Assembly: GCA_000381585.1 (NCBI GenBank)
Contig: KB906736.1
Location: 762,802 to 826,801, forward strand
Reading direction: 5' to 3'
Length of the DNA stretch: 64,000 nt
Origin: Acidobacteriaceae bacterium KBS 83
Lineage (GTDB): Bacteria > Acidobacteriota > Terriglobia > Terriglobales > Acidobacteriaceae
Shown: one piece after another, positions 1 to 8,771 of the stretch
How positions within the stretch are numbered: position 1 is the stretch's first letter
How the letters are laid out: every line of letters starts with the position of its first letter
Translations under genes and position numbers: made by a program
The notes under the pieces: model-generated
The model's input: only the letters and a program-made list of their open reading frames with translations
What the model was told of the DNA's origin: nothing
The model's database searches: none

Positions 1-1
1 G

Positions 2-553
2 CTGGCTCTCCAAGTTCGCTTGTTGACAGCGCAGGAATTGCAAAAACACAGTTTTGCAAATTTGATTAACGACACGGACGAAATCGGGGTCTTTTCGGAA
101 ACTTCGACTCCCAATCCCTTGGTTGCAACGACAGTGAGACTCTATCCTACCCACCTCAGCTTCGGTTCGATCGCGATTGGCAATCATAGTTCTGCGAAAA
201 CTGTGACTCTGACCAATGTGGGCACGAGCAGCCTGACCATCTCCGGTATTGCCATTACCGGAACCGATCCAAAGGATTTCGCCCAAACCCACACATGCGG
301 CCCAAAATTGGCGAGGAGTGGAATCTGTATCATCAAAGTGACTTTTTATCCCAAGGCACTGGGGACGCGTACGGCTGCGCTCAGCATCTACGATAACGGC
401 GGCAGTAGTCCGCAAAGGGTTACGCTCAGTGGAACGGGCATCGCGGGGATATGCGTTGGTCAGGGCGGTCAATGCCCCCCGTGGGTAATGTGCTGCCCGG
501 GACTTGTTTGTGTACCGGCCTCGACCCGTGCCTTTTGCGAGCCTGTTAGGTAG
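2..553 (+). CDS. ASH (choice-of-anchor D) domain protein with knottin-like tail, 5' partial
   Basis: The reading frame is open to the left window edge, so the start is probably outside; the first in-window start is a TTG at 20. Residues ~40-140 form one immunoglobulin-like ASPM/SPD-2/Hydin repeat, with the typical 'LSFGSIAIG' and 'VTLTNVGTSSLTISGI' strands and a closing 'VTLSGTG'. The last ~35 residues hold six cysteines spaced C-x6-C-x5-CC-x4-C-x8-C, the inhibitor-cystine-knot pattern. Proteins of this kind in Acidobacteriota are usually exported and probably bind surfaces or other proteins; that role is inferred. No signal peptide can be judged because the N-terminus is missing. Confidence 0.7.
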   Translation: MALQVRLLTAQELQKHSFANLINDTDEIGVFSETSTPNPLVATTVRLYPTHLSFGSIAIGNHSSAKTVTLTNVGTSSLTISGIAITGTDPKDFAQTHTCGPKLARSGICIIKVTFYPKALGTRTAALSIYDNGGSSPQRVTLSGTGIAGICVGQGGQCPPWVMCCPGLVCVPASTRAFCEPVR

Positions 554-558
554 TTCCG

Positions 559-715
559 AGCGGACAGCCGAGCGCGGGAACCGTGTCAGCACGCTCACGC
601 ACCTTCTGTTCGGCCTTCTCGCGTCTCGGATACGATCCCATGCTGCGGAAGATAGACCGCCCGCCGAAGGTGGAAAAGCCACCGCAACTTGTAGGGCTTA
701 TGTGGGCATGCTGCC
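559..715 (-). pseudogene. Relic of the 5' end of the zinc-ribbon protein family
   Basis: This stretch is nearly the same as the 5' part of the gene at 3693-4160 and its upstream DNA, with shared blocks around 'ctgttcggccttctcgcgtc' and 'ggtggaaaagccaccgcaac'. Only the N-terminal part is left; the zinc-ribbon and C-terminal halves are absent. It is one of three copies of this element in the first 10 kb. Confidence 0.6.
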
Positions 716-731
716 TATCAGTCTCGCAGCA

Positions 732-1526
732 TCAATTTGACACCTCTTTCGCTAGCGCCGCACGCAGAGTCGCTGATGCAGCATTAAGAGGCTCCAGAAA
801 CTTCGCCTCGTAGTTGCTCCGCCTGGCACCCTCGCGGTCTTCATCAACCGAAACAGGCAACAGAAAATCCATAAGGCAGGGCAGCTCCTTCAGGCTCTTC
901 CATGGCCGGTTCTCCGGCAGCGCCTCAACTGAGTAATCAAGCGCTGGAGACTCCAGAGCCTGCGCCAGACGCGCCTCAAACATGCTCTGCGTTAGCGACG
1001 CCTTCTTGTACTCCACCTCAAACTCCTCAAGCAGTCCTCGCAGGTACCCGTCCATCAGCTCCACTTGCTGTATGACCGTCTGGATCGGCACAGTGCGCCT
1101 GTCCGTTCGCAGCGCCCGTTCCACACTCTTCAGAGCCACACTTGCGTCAATGAACCCAGTCATCTCGTCCCCATAAGACTTCGCTGACTGTCGTGCCTTC
1201 AGGAGCGTCCGTCCGCGATCCAGCCGGTCATGAACTCCCTTTAGATCCGAAAGCACGTTGGCAATGAAATCAACCTGTGCGGCTCGCTGCGCGCGCCGCC
1301 GATCGAAGTTATCAATCAGCAGCTTCACCACGCCGCCAAAAATCGCACCGAAGAGCAGCGTTATGCCCGCCCCCGCAAAGAGCTTTGCGATGTCAAGGTA
1401 GTGCTTGTAGGTCAAAACCGTGCCCACGATGCTGACCACCAATCCAAACAAAAGGAACGTCACCATCAGGCCGATTTCAGATGTAGTAAAGCTCGTACGT
1501 TCCAGCCGCGAATCACCTTCCGGCAT
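732..1526 (-). CDS. Hypothetical two-helix membrane protein with long cytoplasmic region
   Basis: This 264-residue protein is not recognised. Two hydrophobic helices lie at about residues 16-38 and 46-70; the rest is charged and helical, with several predicted amphipathic stretches and no known catalytic motif. A perfect AGGAGGT lies about 8 nt before the ATG, which fixes the start. The next gene upstream on the same strand is another hypothetical membrane protein, about 35 bp away, so the two may be co-transcribed. The arrangement (membrane anchor plus soluble helical tail) would fit a sensor or scaffold, but nothing in the sequence shows this. Confidence 0.6.
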   Translation of the reverse strand: MPEGDSRLERTSFTTSEIGLMVTFLLFGLVVSIVGTVLTYKHYLDIAKLFAGAGITLLFGAIFGGVVKLLIDNFDRRRAQRAAQVDFIANVLSDLKGVHDRLDRGRTLLKARQSAKSYGDEMTGFIDASVALKSVERALRTDRRTVPIQTVIQQVELMDGYLRGLLEEFEVEYKKASLTQSMFEARLAQALESPALDYSVEALPENRPWKSLKELPCLMDFLLPVSVDEDREGARRSNYEAKFLEPLNAASATLRAALAKEVSN

Positions 1527-1560
1527 AGCCGCACCTCCTTACAGTAAGCCTAGACTCGCG

Positions 1561-2394
1561 TCACATCGCGCCAGGTTGCCCTGTGTGCGAATCGGAGGCC
1601 GGGCAATGATCCAGAAACCCGGCGGCGCGGCGGACGATTAGAACAAGGCGCTGCGGATCGAGTTGCAACAGTTGGTTGTGCAAGCTGGGGGACTGGCGAG
1701 CGCATAAAGATTCACGCTGGGGCATGATGCACAAGGAGAGCTTGTCATGGGGTCTCGTCCCCGGGCATAGTGCGCAAGTCCGAAACATCGCTTCAACTAC
1801 TCGCCTGATCGGGCGGGATCGAGCACATCGCGCTGCGGTCGCGCACCCCAATCCTTGAGAAGCTCTGCGAAGATCGCTCAGCGTTTGATTGCTGCACATG
1901 GCCTCGTACGCGAAGAATAGGCATGCGAGCAATGCAGCAACTGCCATTAGAGCACGCCAACGCCAAAGTGTCTCAAGGTATAGTGCACCACCCGCAAAGA
2001 AGACAGACGCGACGGCCATGCCAAGTTCGAACTTCAGCCGCAACACAAGAGTCTTTAAGTAGCGATGGCCCACTGGCTCTTCGTCGAATGCGATGCGCAG
2101 ATACTCGTACCATTGTTGTTTGTGCTGTTTGTAGCCGTCTCTCGTTTCCAGATTGTCGTCAAAGTACTCTTCTAATCGAGCACCTAAATCTTCAGTGATC
2201 AATCCGGCGGTCAAGACGACGAGAATGGTCACCGTAGTCGCGAGGGCGGGATGCACCTCTGCCATCTGTTGAATGGCTGGGTGTCTCTGCCATATCCCGA
2301 TGGATAGGGTGAACAAGGTAAAGAAGCCGGGAACGACCAGAGTCGCGATCGGGTGGAAGACTTCGGATTGGAATGCAGCGGTGATTTCTTTCAC
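1561..2394 (-). CDS. Hypothetical membrane protein, probably frameshifted near its C-terminus
   Basis: Unrecognised protein with hydrophobic segments at about residues 14-34, 47-66, 128-145 and 149-168. Up to about residue 180 it looks like normal coding sequence; after 'NQTLSDLRR' the composition becomes odd (many Arg, Cys and His) and the frame runs on to residue 277. Near 1855 another frame reads 'AELLKDWGARPQRDVLD' and stops near 1800, which looks like the natural C-terminus. A single-base indel near 1855-1862 is therefore suspected. It precedes the 264-aa membrane protein and may share its operon. Confidence 0.5.
   Translation of the reverse strand: MKEITAAFQSEVFHPIATLVVPGFFTLFTLSIGIWQRHPAIQQMAEVHPALATTVTILVVLTAGLITEDLGARLEEYFDDNLETRDGYKQHKQQWYEYLRIAFDEEPVGHRYLKTLVLRLKFELGMAVASVFFAGGALYLETLWRWRALMAVAALLACLFFAYEAMCSNQTLSDLRRASQGLGCATAARCARSRPIRRVVEAMFRTCALCPGTRPHDKLSLCIMPQRESLCARQSPSLHNQLLQLDPQRLVLIVRRAAGFLDHCPASDSHTGQPGAM
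1566..1593 (+). repeat. Short dispersed repeat, copy 1
   Basis: The core 'gttgccctgtgtgcgaa' with flanking 'cgcgcca' recurs at 9402-9430 and 10661-10689. All three copies lie next to decayed genes in the first 11 kb. Function unknown. Confidence 0.5.
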
Positions 2395-2648
2395 GGCGTG
2401 TCTGGCCCTTTAGCCCTTGGTGTCGTCGGAACGTTCTCCGGCAGGCTAAGCCTGCTCCGGCATTGTGACACATAGCACCTTTGGACACAGCCAAGTGTCA
2501 CGCCACCCCGGCGCTACTCCCGCCAGCGTGATGGGCGACACGTTGACCATCACCGAGACGAACAATTCTCGGCGTCGAGCGCCTTCGACTGTATCGGCCT
2601 TACCTGTAGGCAGTTCGGCATGGCGGCGACGGCAGTCTGACTCGCGAA

Positions 2649-3278
2649 TCAGCGCGCCAGTAGACGCCCAGCAATCTCCTCACGGCTGTCGCCGCGCTCA
2701 AACGCATAGACGATATTTGTGAGAGTCCAAACGCATCTTTGCACGAGGATGTCGATCAACGCTCTATCGAATCCGTTAGGCGCTTCATGTGCCATCTGCA
2801 AAGCCTGTACAGAGGCGTGAGCAGTGTGGTGCATGATGTTCCAGAATCTCTTATCGGGCACCGCGCCCCCTTCAACGACGTGTGTAGCCAGTATCGATCT
2901 TCCATCGAGAAGGCGATCATTCACGAGCTTATGAATGTAATAGAAATCGTTCGGGCGCTCTTCCGAGAGGAAATGCGGTATCTCTTCCGGCTTCGCAGCG
3001 AGGAGGTAGAAGAGCATTCGATAGAACAGTTCTATTATTTGGCGCATGCGAGTAAGGACAGCGAAGGAACGATTGTTCTTCAGGTCGTCCTCCGTCGAGT
3101 TGCGTCGCTGGGTCATTCCGTCCAATGCTTTACGAGCTATGGCTGCTGGGGAATAGTTCATCAAGCCTTGAATTACGGAATCGTCTGTGTGGAGCTTATC
3201 GGTCTTACAACCCTTCCATGCGCAGAACTGATTGGGCTGTGACACCTTCTTGGAGCAGTGGGCCGTCATGCGAGGCAT
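2649..3278 (-). CDS. Hypothetical protein, 209 aa
   Basis: Not recognised. Mostly helical and soluble, with no signal peptide or membrane segment. The N-terminal 35 residues contain two cysteines and several lysines; the body includes 'RQIIELFYRMLFYLLAAKP' and a His-rich 'FWNIMHHTAHASVQALQM'. Several in-frame ATGs exist, so the true start may be downstream (for example at 'MNYSPAAIARKALDGM'). The gene stands alone between short intergenic stretches, and no neighbour suggests a role. Confidence 0.5.
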   Translation of the reverse strand: MPRMTAHCSKKVSQPNQFCAWKGCKTDKLHTDDSVIQGLMNYSPAAIARKALDGMTQRRNSTEDDLKNNRSFAVLTRMRQIIELFYRMLFYLLAAKPEEIPHFLSEERPNDFYYIHKLVNDRLLDGRSILATHVVEGGAVPDKRFWNIMHHTAHASVQALQMAHEAPNGFDRALIDILVQRCVWTLTNIVYAFERGDSREEIAGRLLAR

Positions 3279-3422
3279 TTTAGCCGGGCGGCTACGCGGT
3301 GCCCCAATGGTGCTAGTGCGCTCGCGTAGCTAGCGTGCGACGCTGGTGGAGTGATGACCTTGATCCGGGCATCACTGAAGGCCCTGCAGGTCGAAGACCA
3401 ACCGTCTGCCATTTGATGAACT

Positions 3423-3596
3423 ATGAAAAATCCGAAGAAGAGGAAGAAGAGATGATGCGTAATCCTACTGGCTTCTGCAGCAGTCATCGCCCTGCTTCTG
3501 TATCACTTTCGCGGCGCAATTGATGTGGACTCCTGTCTAGACCGAGGGGGACGATATGACTACTCAACGCGCTCTTGTGACCTGAATTCAAAATGA
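3423..3596 (+). pseudogene. Small single-pass membrane protein interrupted by an in-frame TGA
   Basis: From ATG 3423 the frame reads MKNPKKRKKR, then TGA (3453-3455), then a clean hydrophobic helix 'CVILLASAAVIALLLYHFRG' followed by 'DVDSCLDRGGRYDYSTRSCD' and a stop at 3594. The positive head, single helix and paired-Cys tail look like a family of tiny bacterial membrane proteins ending in a CLDxGGRW-like motif. TGA most simply replaces TGG (Trp), giving a nonsense mutation. Selenocysteine is unlikely because the position precedes the helix and no SECIS-type hairpin was identified. Confidence 0.4.
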
Positions 3597-3639
3597 AGCA
3601 ATCCCATCGTGTCACTGATGGAACCTCCTCCTCGACAAG

Positions 3640-3673
3640 GCCAACGTTAGCTAATCAGCGCGTTGGCTTTTTT
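3640..3673 (+). terminator. Rho-independent terminator
   Basis: A perfect 7-bp stem GCCAACG/CGTTGGC with a 14-nt loop is followed by six T residues. It would end transcription from the small plus-strand ORF just upstream. Confidence 0.6.
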
Positions 3674-3692
3674 GTGCCCACGACCAGCGCCG

Positions 3693-4160
3693 TCACAAGC
3701 CCGAGTAGTCGATGTGCCGCAAGTTCCTGCGCCCCGGCTGTAGTGTGATCTGGACTGTGCCCTGACCCCATCGCCGGTGACTGCTGTCGAAGTCGGCCAA
3801 CTGCTCGGGCGTAGCGCCGAGATAAGCGAGGAGTCGGCGTAGGGTCTCCGCGCTCTGGATACGTAACTGAGGCCCGAGCATGGTCCGGCAATCGACCGCC
3901 ATGGCTTGCACGCCGAGGCCCTTGTTGTCCACGAAGTTCACGCATATGTCGCGGGGCTGGAGAAGCGCACGCGGCACTAAGCGCCGACGGCTCTGCGGAT
4001 TCCGCTCGTCGCAAGCCTCGCAGATGATCTGGTCGGCGAAGTAGCGGAACCGCTCGCCGGGTGTGAGCGCGCCGCATGACTGACAGTCGAGCACGGGTAC
4101 GGTGTCGGCCCGCTCCCGCGCCTTCTGTTCGGCCTTCTCGCGTCTCGGATAGGACCCCAT
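3693..4160 (-). CDS. Zinc-ribbon hypothetical protein, intact family copy
   Basis: This 155-residue protein is the intact member of a local three-copy family. Near the N-terminus a 'CQSCGALTPGERFRYFADQ' segment and a following 'CEACDE' form a CxxC...CxxC zinc ribbon. The C-terminal half contains 'ETLRRLLAYLGATPEQLADF', probably a small helical domain. An ATG at 4160 starts the conserved protein; an in-frame TTG at 4205 is possible, and conservation with the other copies also covers that stretch. The function is not known; the ribbon suggests nucleic-acid or protein binding. Confidence 0.6.
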   Translation of the reverse strand: MGSYPRREKAEQKARERADTVPVLDCQSCGALTPGERFRYFADQIICEACDERNPQSRRRLVPRALLQPRDICVNFVDNKGLGVQAMAVDCRTMLGPQLRIQSAETLRRLLAYLGATPEQLADFDSSHRRWGQGTVQITLQPGRRNLRHIDYSGL

Positions 4161-4395
4161 GCAGCGGAAGATAGACCGCGAACGGAGGTGGAAAAGCCAC
4201 CGCAACTCGTTGGGCTTGACAGGGGCGAAAGCGTCTATGGGTGGGCACGCTGCCTAGCCCGCACTCGGCATACTTCCGTATTGCCGGTGATTGGCCGCAA
4301 GGATAACGACTCACGGTCAGAACTGACATTGGATGTCATAGGTCGGAACTGGCGCATCGTCACAATGCCTTGCGAGCGCAGCCTTGCAAAGAGAT

Positions 4396-5097
4396 CTATG
4401 CAATGGCAGCAACGCGCCTTTTCTTCAACAGTTGAAAACCAGCCAGGATGGTCCAGATGGGCAGTGTGTCAACACCCATGAAGGAAGCGAAATAGAGAAG
4501 CTGATGCCAAAATGTATTGGCAACGGAGTTCACCTCCTTGATGCTCTCCATGGGCGGATGGGGTATATAAAGTTGGCTCGGATAGACAAAACAGAGGCCA
4601 ACGAAGCAAGTCCCAACAAGTGCGAGACCCAACCCCACAATCATTCCAAACCATCTTAGCCACCTTGGAAGTGATCGGGACAAACGCCAATTAACAACGA
4701 TGAGCCATATTCCAAAAACTCCTTGCGGAATCATATAAATACCGTTTGACACAATCTTGTCACCGATGCCGAGCCATACAAGGAGAACGACAAAGATAAC
4801 GGTCCACTTACCCGTGGCGAATGCGGCCTTGCCAAGTTCTGGTGGACTCTGACGGGAAAGCGTTCGCAGCCCAAATACAGCCGGGATCAGTAAAAGAAAT
4901 TGGACTCCGACTGCAATGTCGAAAGTATCGAACAGCATCCAAATCCGGTCGGATGGAATCCACGACACACGTGTCAACAGAACGTCCAAAATCAGGCCGC
5001 AAGCAGTGATACCGATAATCCCGCTTGCGATTGCTGCCCATCCTGCTTTTTGATACGAAGGGGCCGCCGAAACTGTGCCAAGTTGATCCATGGCCAT
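4396..5097 (-). CDS. DUF4386-like polytopic membrane protein
   Basis: About 233 residues with six hydrophobic helices. The order is an N-terminal 'AIASGIIGITACGLIL', a loop with 'RIWMLFDTFDIAVG', then helices in 'FLLLIPAVFGL', 'WTVIFVVLLVWLGIG', 'GVFGIWLIVVNWRL' and a final segment near the C-terminus. Layout and length resemble the DUF4386 family of unknown function; this is a resemblance, not a firm assignment. The frame extends to 5142, but the ATG at 5097 has a better ribosome site (AAGGT) and begins the conserved-looking part. Confidence 0.55.
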   Translation of the reverse strand: MAMDQLGTVSAAPSYQKAGWAAIASGIIGITACGLILDVLLTRVSWIPSDRIWMLFDTFDIAVGVQFLLLIPAVFGLRTLSRQSPPELGKAAFATGKWTVIFVVLLVWLGIGDKIVSNGIYMIPQGVFGIWLIVVNWRLSRSLPRWLRWFGMIVGLGLALVGTCFVGLCFVYPSQLYIPHPPMESIKEVNSVANTFWHQLLYFASFMGVDTLPIWTILAGFQLLKKRRVAAIA

Positions 5098-5339
5098 GAC
5101 CTTACGCTTTTCACGGTGTCTCATGCTTATTTTTTTTGGCATGCTCCAGCAGGAAAGTCAGCACCTGAAACGGCTGGCCGCCAAACTTCAGCTTCACTCC
5201 TGCCTTGCGTAATTCTCCCGCACGCAGATCAACCTCGAAGTTTCCAAATGTACGTGTCGGACCTGGCGCTCTGTCTCTGCAACGACCGGTTGTCCTCGCG
5301 GTCTCCAGTTATACCCCTAAGTGATCCGGGTTGCGACAC

Positions 5340-7487
5340 TCAGTGAAAGTGATCGACCAGCATGATGTCGCTGTTCACATCGCCAAGTTGTGAATAGAGC
5401 ATCCATCGGCCATCGCGAGAGACTGACAGCCCGCTGCCGAAATCCTTGTCCACTTCAAAGATTGGACGTATCTGCTTGCTGGCGAAATCGAAGTAGCGGA
5501 CGGACCTGTGTGCGTCCGGGGAAACGAAATAAATGCCTCCTGCAGAGACGGTCCATAGGGCGGGGGGAGGAAATCCTTCCACCACAGACTCCGTACCGGG
5601 CCGTATCGGCACAGCAACTCTCTTCAGCACCTCATGGCTTGCGAAATAGACTGTCCTCCCATCAAAAGACTCCTGTGGATCGCTACTATCAATATCTTTC
5701 GAGAGTGGGATGGCGCCTCCGCCGGATGCCGGGCAACGATAAAGTCCCGCCCTGCCAACCTCCGAGGACCGAAAATAAATCCACTTTCCATCGCGGGACC
5801 AGCGGGGCTCGTAAATTCCCGAGATATTTGTGACCAGCTTCCAAGGTATCCCTTCGGTGGCGTCCGCCACATATATCTCCCAGCGGTCCAGCGGATGCGA
5901 GGCAAAAGCTATTTTTTTTCCATCCGGCGACCATTGCGGACTGCCGCTTATATCATGGGGGTTTGAAATCTGGACCGGATTGCTCCCATCTTTATTGCTG
6001 ATCCAGACTCCCGGTACGCCGGATCGTTCCGATTCGAACCCAATGCGCTTTCCGTCCGGCGAGTATTCGGCGCCTTGCTGTCCTCGCGTGGAAGGGATGA
6101 GTTCTACCGCGGGAGATTCCAGGTGAAGTAGGTCTCTACGCCAAATGTTGGGGTTAGCGGAAAAGGAGCTAAAGGCAACTTTGTCGCCTTTCGGTGAAAC
6201 TGTCGGTCGCTCAACATTCCCAGCGAGAGCAAACTGCCGTAGGGAACCATTTGCGACGGTGACTGCGCCGAGAAACCCAACGCCGAGAGAGTAAATAAGT
6301 GCCGTGTCGTCAGCCGACCATGTCAACCCAGCCGGATAGTCAGAAAAATATGTACGCGGCTTGGTAATTGGGAACACTTTGGCCTCGCCACTTGCAAGTG
6401 ATAAGGAGCACAGGGCGAATTCGTCATGGGTTCGAATACACCAGTACGCAAGATAATCCCCGCGATGAGAGAACGCCGGCTGACCTTGACCAAGGCACTT
6501 CTCACTGTTTGGAATCCCCTTGCTTTCCATGGTTTCCGTGGAGAGGAGATAGATCCTGCCTTTGCCGTCTCCCTCGGGACTGTGGCCGGCGGCATGCTCC
6601 TCTTTCGGCAAAATATCGCTGAAGGCGATCCACTTGCCATCGGGCGACCAACTAATATCGGTGAATGGCTCCCAGGAAATTCGGCTGGAACGTAGCTTTC
6701 GTTCAAGGCCGCCAAGCACCGGGACAACGTAGATGCCCGTCTCAGCGCCGTCCATGCGATGGAACGCAATCTGGGTGCCGTCGGGCGACCATGCAGGACT
6801 GATCAATTCAGAGGGATGCCGCGTCAGCCGCAAGAGAGTTTCGCTACCGATGGCCTTTACGTATAGATCAAAACCTTTGCCTCCAGGAACAGGATCACCG
6901 TTCCAGGCAAAAGCGATTCTGGAGCCGTCAGGTGAGAATGCCGGGGAAGTCTCCTCTCCTGGCAAGGCCGTGAACGGTAAGGCATTGAACGCCGTCTGCT
7001 CCTGCGGACGCTGCTGCCGATACGATCGATAGATAACCGGGGCTGCAAGAGCAACGACCGCGAGGACGAAAACGCCTGCCGCGATCCTTAGCCACGTTTG
7101 ACGCGAGTGGGCGCCGTCATCCGGTTCGACGTTAACTACGGACTGTACCGGTGGTTCTAGCTCACCGATAAAGCGATACCCTCGTCGCGGCAGGGTTTCG
7201 ATGAAATGCGGACTCTCCGCAGAGTCGCCCAGAGCCGCGCGTATCTGGTTGATCGAGAAATTGATGCCCCGTTCGAAGTCGACGAAGGTGTCGTTGCCCC
7301 AGATGTGCTGATGGATTTCTTCGCGGGAGACGATCTGGCCAGCGCGTTGCACAAGTAGGGCAAGAATCGCGAATTGCTGCGGCTGAAGTTTTACCGCGAT
7401 GCGGCCGTTCCGCAATTCGCGGTTGACGGGATCAAACTCGAACGGGCCGAAGCGAATTACGCCTGACTGGGTACCCGGCGAGGCCAT
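5340..7487 (-). CDS. Winged-helix transcriptional regulator with TolB-like beta-propeller
   Basis: This 715-residue protein has three parts. Residues ~8-105 are an OmpR/PhoB-type winged helix ending in 'TLPRRGYRFIGEL', the hallmark of the CadC/ToxR-like group. One membrane helix follows at ~132-152. The rest is a periplasmic WD40-like (PD40/TolB) propeller with at least eight 'SPDG.xIAF' blades, such as 'ISPAWSPDGTQIAF' and 'GSPQWSPDGKKIAF'. Proteins with this layout are very abundant in Acidobacteriota and are thought to sense something outside the membrane and regulate genes directly. The gene is divergent from the secreted protein at 7672, about 180 bp away, which is a likely target. Confidence 0.85.
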   Translation of the reverse strand: MASPGTQSGVIRFGPFEFDPVNRELRNGRIAVKLQPQQFAILALLVQRAGQIVSREEIHQHIWGNDTFVDFERGINFSINQIRAALGDSAESPHFIETLPRRGYRFIGELEPPVQSVVNVEPDDGAHSRQTWLRIAAGVFVLAVVALAAPVIYRSYRQQRPQEQTAFNALPFTALPGEETSPAFSPDGSRIAFAWNGDPVPGGKGFDLYVKAIGSETLLRLTRHPSELISPAWSPDGTQIAFHRMDGAETGIYVVPVLGGLERKLRSSRISWEPFTDISWSPDGKWIAFSDILPKEEHAAGHSPEGDGKGRIYLLSTETMESKGIPNSEKCLGQGQPAFSHRGDYLAYWCIRTHDEFALCSLSLASGEAKVFPITKPRTYFSDYPAGLTWSADDTALIYSLGVGFLGAVTVANGSLRQFALAGNVERPTVSPKGDKVAFSSFSANPNIWRRDLLHLESPAVELIPSTRGQQGAEYSPDGKRIGFESERSGVPGVWISNKDGSNPVQISNPHDISGSPQWSPDGKKIAFASHPLDRWEIYVADATEGIPWKLVTNISGIYEPRWSRDGKWIYFRSSEVGRAGLYRCPASGGGAIPLSKDIDSSDPQESFDGRTVYFASHEVLKRVAVPIRPGTESVVEGFPPPALWTVSAGGIYFVSPDAHRSVRYFDFASKQIRPIFEVDKDFGSGLSVSRDGRWMLYSQLGDVNSDIMLVDHFH

Positions 7488-7671
7488 ACGAATACCGCCT
7501 TGCAGCCATGTGGCAGCATGTTACGCCATTCCTGTTCATTCCAAATAGATGTTTTCGCGACGCCAACATTCTCCTAAGACAAAACTAAGGGCCCGGTCAT
7601 TGTCGCTCCAAGCCGGAGGAGTCTACGTTTTCCGCACTCGATCACGGAGTCGAGGGAAATCGGAGGCTTCT

Positions 7672-8649
7672 ATGCCGTTATCAAATGCCACCAAGCTGCT
7701 ATCGATGGTTCTCCTTGCGTTCTTTAAAGTCGGCCTGGTGTCGGCAGTGACTCCGAATTCACGCCTTCTCTCGCTTGTTCCTCCGTCGGCGCAGGTTGTT
7801 GCCGGAATGAGCACTTCATCGAGCGGCAACCAACCGGGTAGCTTTCTGCTGATTACACACAACAATTCTGTCGATCTTGATGATTTCATCGCCCTGACCG
7901 GAGGTGACCCTGCTCGCGTGATCCAACAGGTAATCATGGTCTCGGGCGACGGTAGTCATAGGACGCTCACCGAACATAGTCTGCTGGCAAGCGGACATTT
8001 CGATCCGACGTTCACCCGTAGACCCACAGCCGGCACGAGCGCCAGCCGCTATCGCGACACCCCGGTCCTTGTAGTTCAACCGTTCGCCCGGGAGCGAGCT
8101 GATTTCAACGATGTGCGCTGGCTCGCAATGATTGACTCGGACGTAATGCTGTTTGGAACCATCGCTATGGTCAAGCAGGAACTCGACCGCTACCTGAGCC
8201 GAAGCGTTGCGGATCCTTTTCTTGTGCAGAAGCTGGCGCAGCTACGCCGTGACGATGACACCTGGTGTGTTCTTGCCCGACCTGTCTACAGCGAAACAAT
8301 GCGGTCTGTGCTGGAACTTCTGGACGCGAAACTCGCTGATTCTATTCAGGACGGGGACACGTTCGAGTTTGGAATCCACTACGGCCGACGGGTGGAGTTC
8401 GAGTATGAATTCCATACGCCCACGAGGGCGAGTGCCGAAGCCGTCTCGCGCTCTCTCGTGCAGTCTTTGTCTGGCACGGATGTAACGGAATCTTCCCGCT
8501 TTCCCGCCTCGACGACAAGCGGAACTGACGGCGTTGTCCATGGAGCCGTGAAGGTTTCCAAAGGGCGGTATGACGCTTGGCTTGCAGAGGTTCTTGCGCG
8601 TACGAACCATCGAGTGGCCGCAGCGCTTCGCGATCCGACGACCCATTGA
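7672..8649 (+). CDS. Hypothetical secreted protein
   Basis: A 326-residue protein with a signal peptide or anchor ('LLSMVLLAFFKVGLVSA'). The ATG at 7672 is chosen because GGAGG lies just upstream; the frame extends to 7549 but that extension is Arg-rich and unlikely. The mature part alternates strands and helices and includes 'LLSLVPPSAQVVAG' and 'WLAMIDSDVMLFGTIAMVK'. This resembles uncharacterised exported proteins of Acidobacteriota; no catalytic motif was found. It is divergent from the winged-helix/TolB regulator and may be controlled by it. Confidence 0.6.
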   Translation: MPLSNATKLLSMVLLAFFKVGLVSAVTPNSRLLSLVPPSAQVVAGMSTSSSGNQPGSFLLITHNNSVDLDDFIALTGGDPARVIQQVIMVSGDGSHRTLTEHSLLASGHFDPTFTRRPTAGTSASRYRDTPVLVVQPFARERADFNDVRWLAMIDSDVMLFGTIAMVKQELDRYLSRSVADPFLVQKLAQLRRDDDTWCVLARPVYSETMRSVLELLDAKLADSIQDGDTFEFGIHYGRRVEFEYEFHTPTRASAEAVSRSLVQSLSGTDVTESSRFPASTTSGTDGVVHGAVKVSKGRYDAWLAEVLARTNHRVAAALRDPTTH

Positions 8650-8771
8650 AGCTGAACCATTCTTTGGATCTTTCGCCGGTGTGGTTGTGGTGCAGCTTAT
8701 GAGCTGTTCCTAATCAAGACTTTTCCGGTATGCCTGAGGAGTCGTCGTAATAGACTCACACCGGCATAAAC

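Noticed and set aside
504..813. Overlapping plus-strand open frames
   Set aside because: They read the wrong strand of the zinc-ribbon relic; the same DNA is coding on the minus strand in the intact copy.
3453..3455. TGA as selenocysteine
   Set aside because: It lies in a basic head before a membrane helix, next to a normal Cys, and no SECIS-like hairpin follows; a TGG-to-TGA mutation is simpler.
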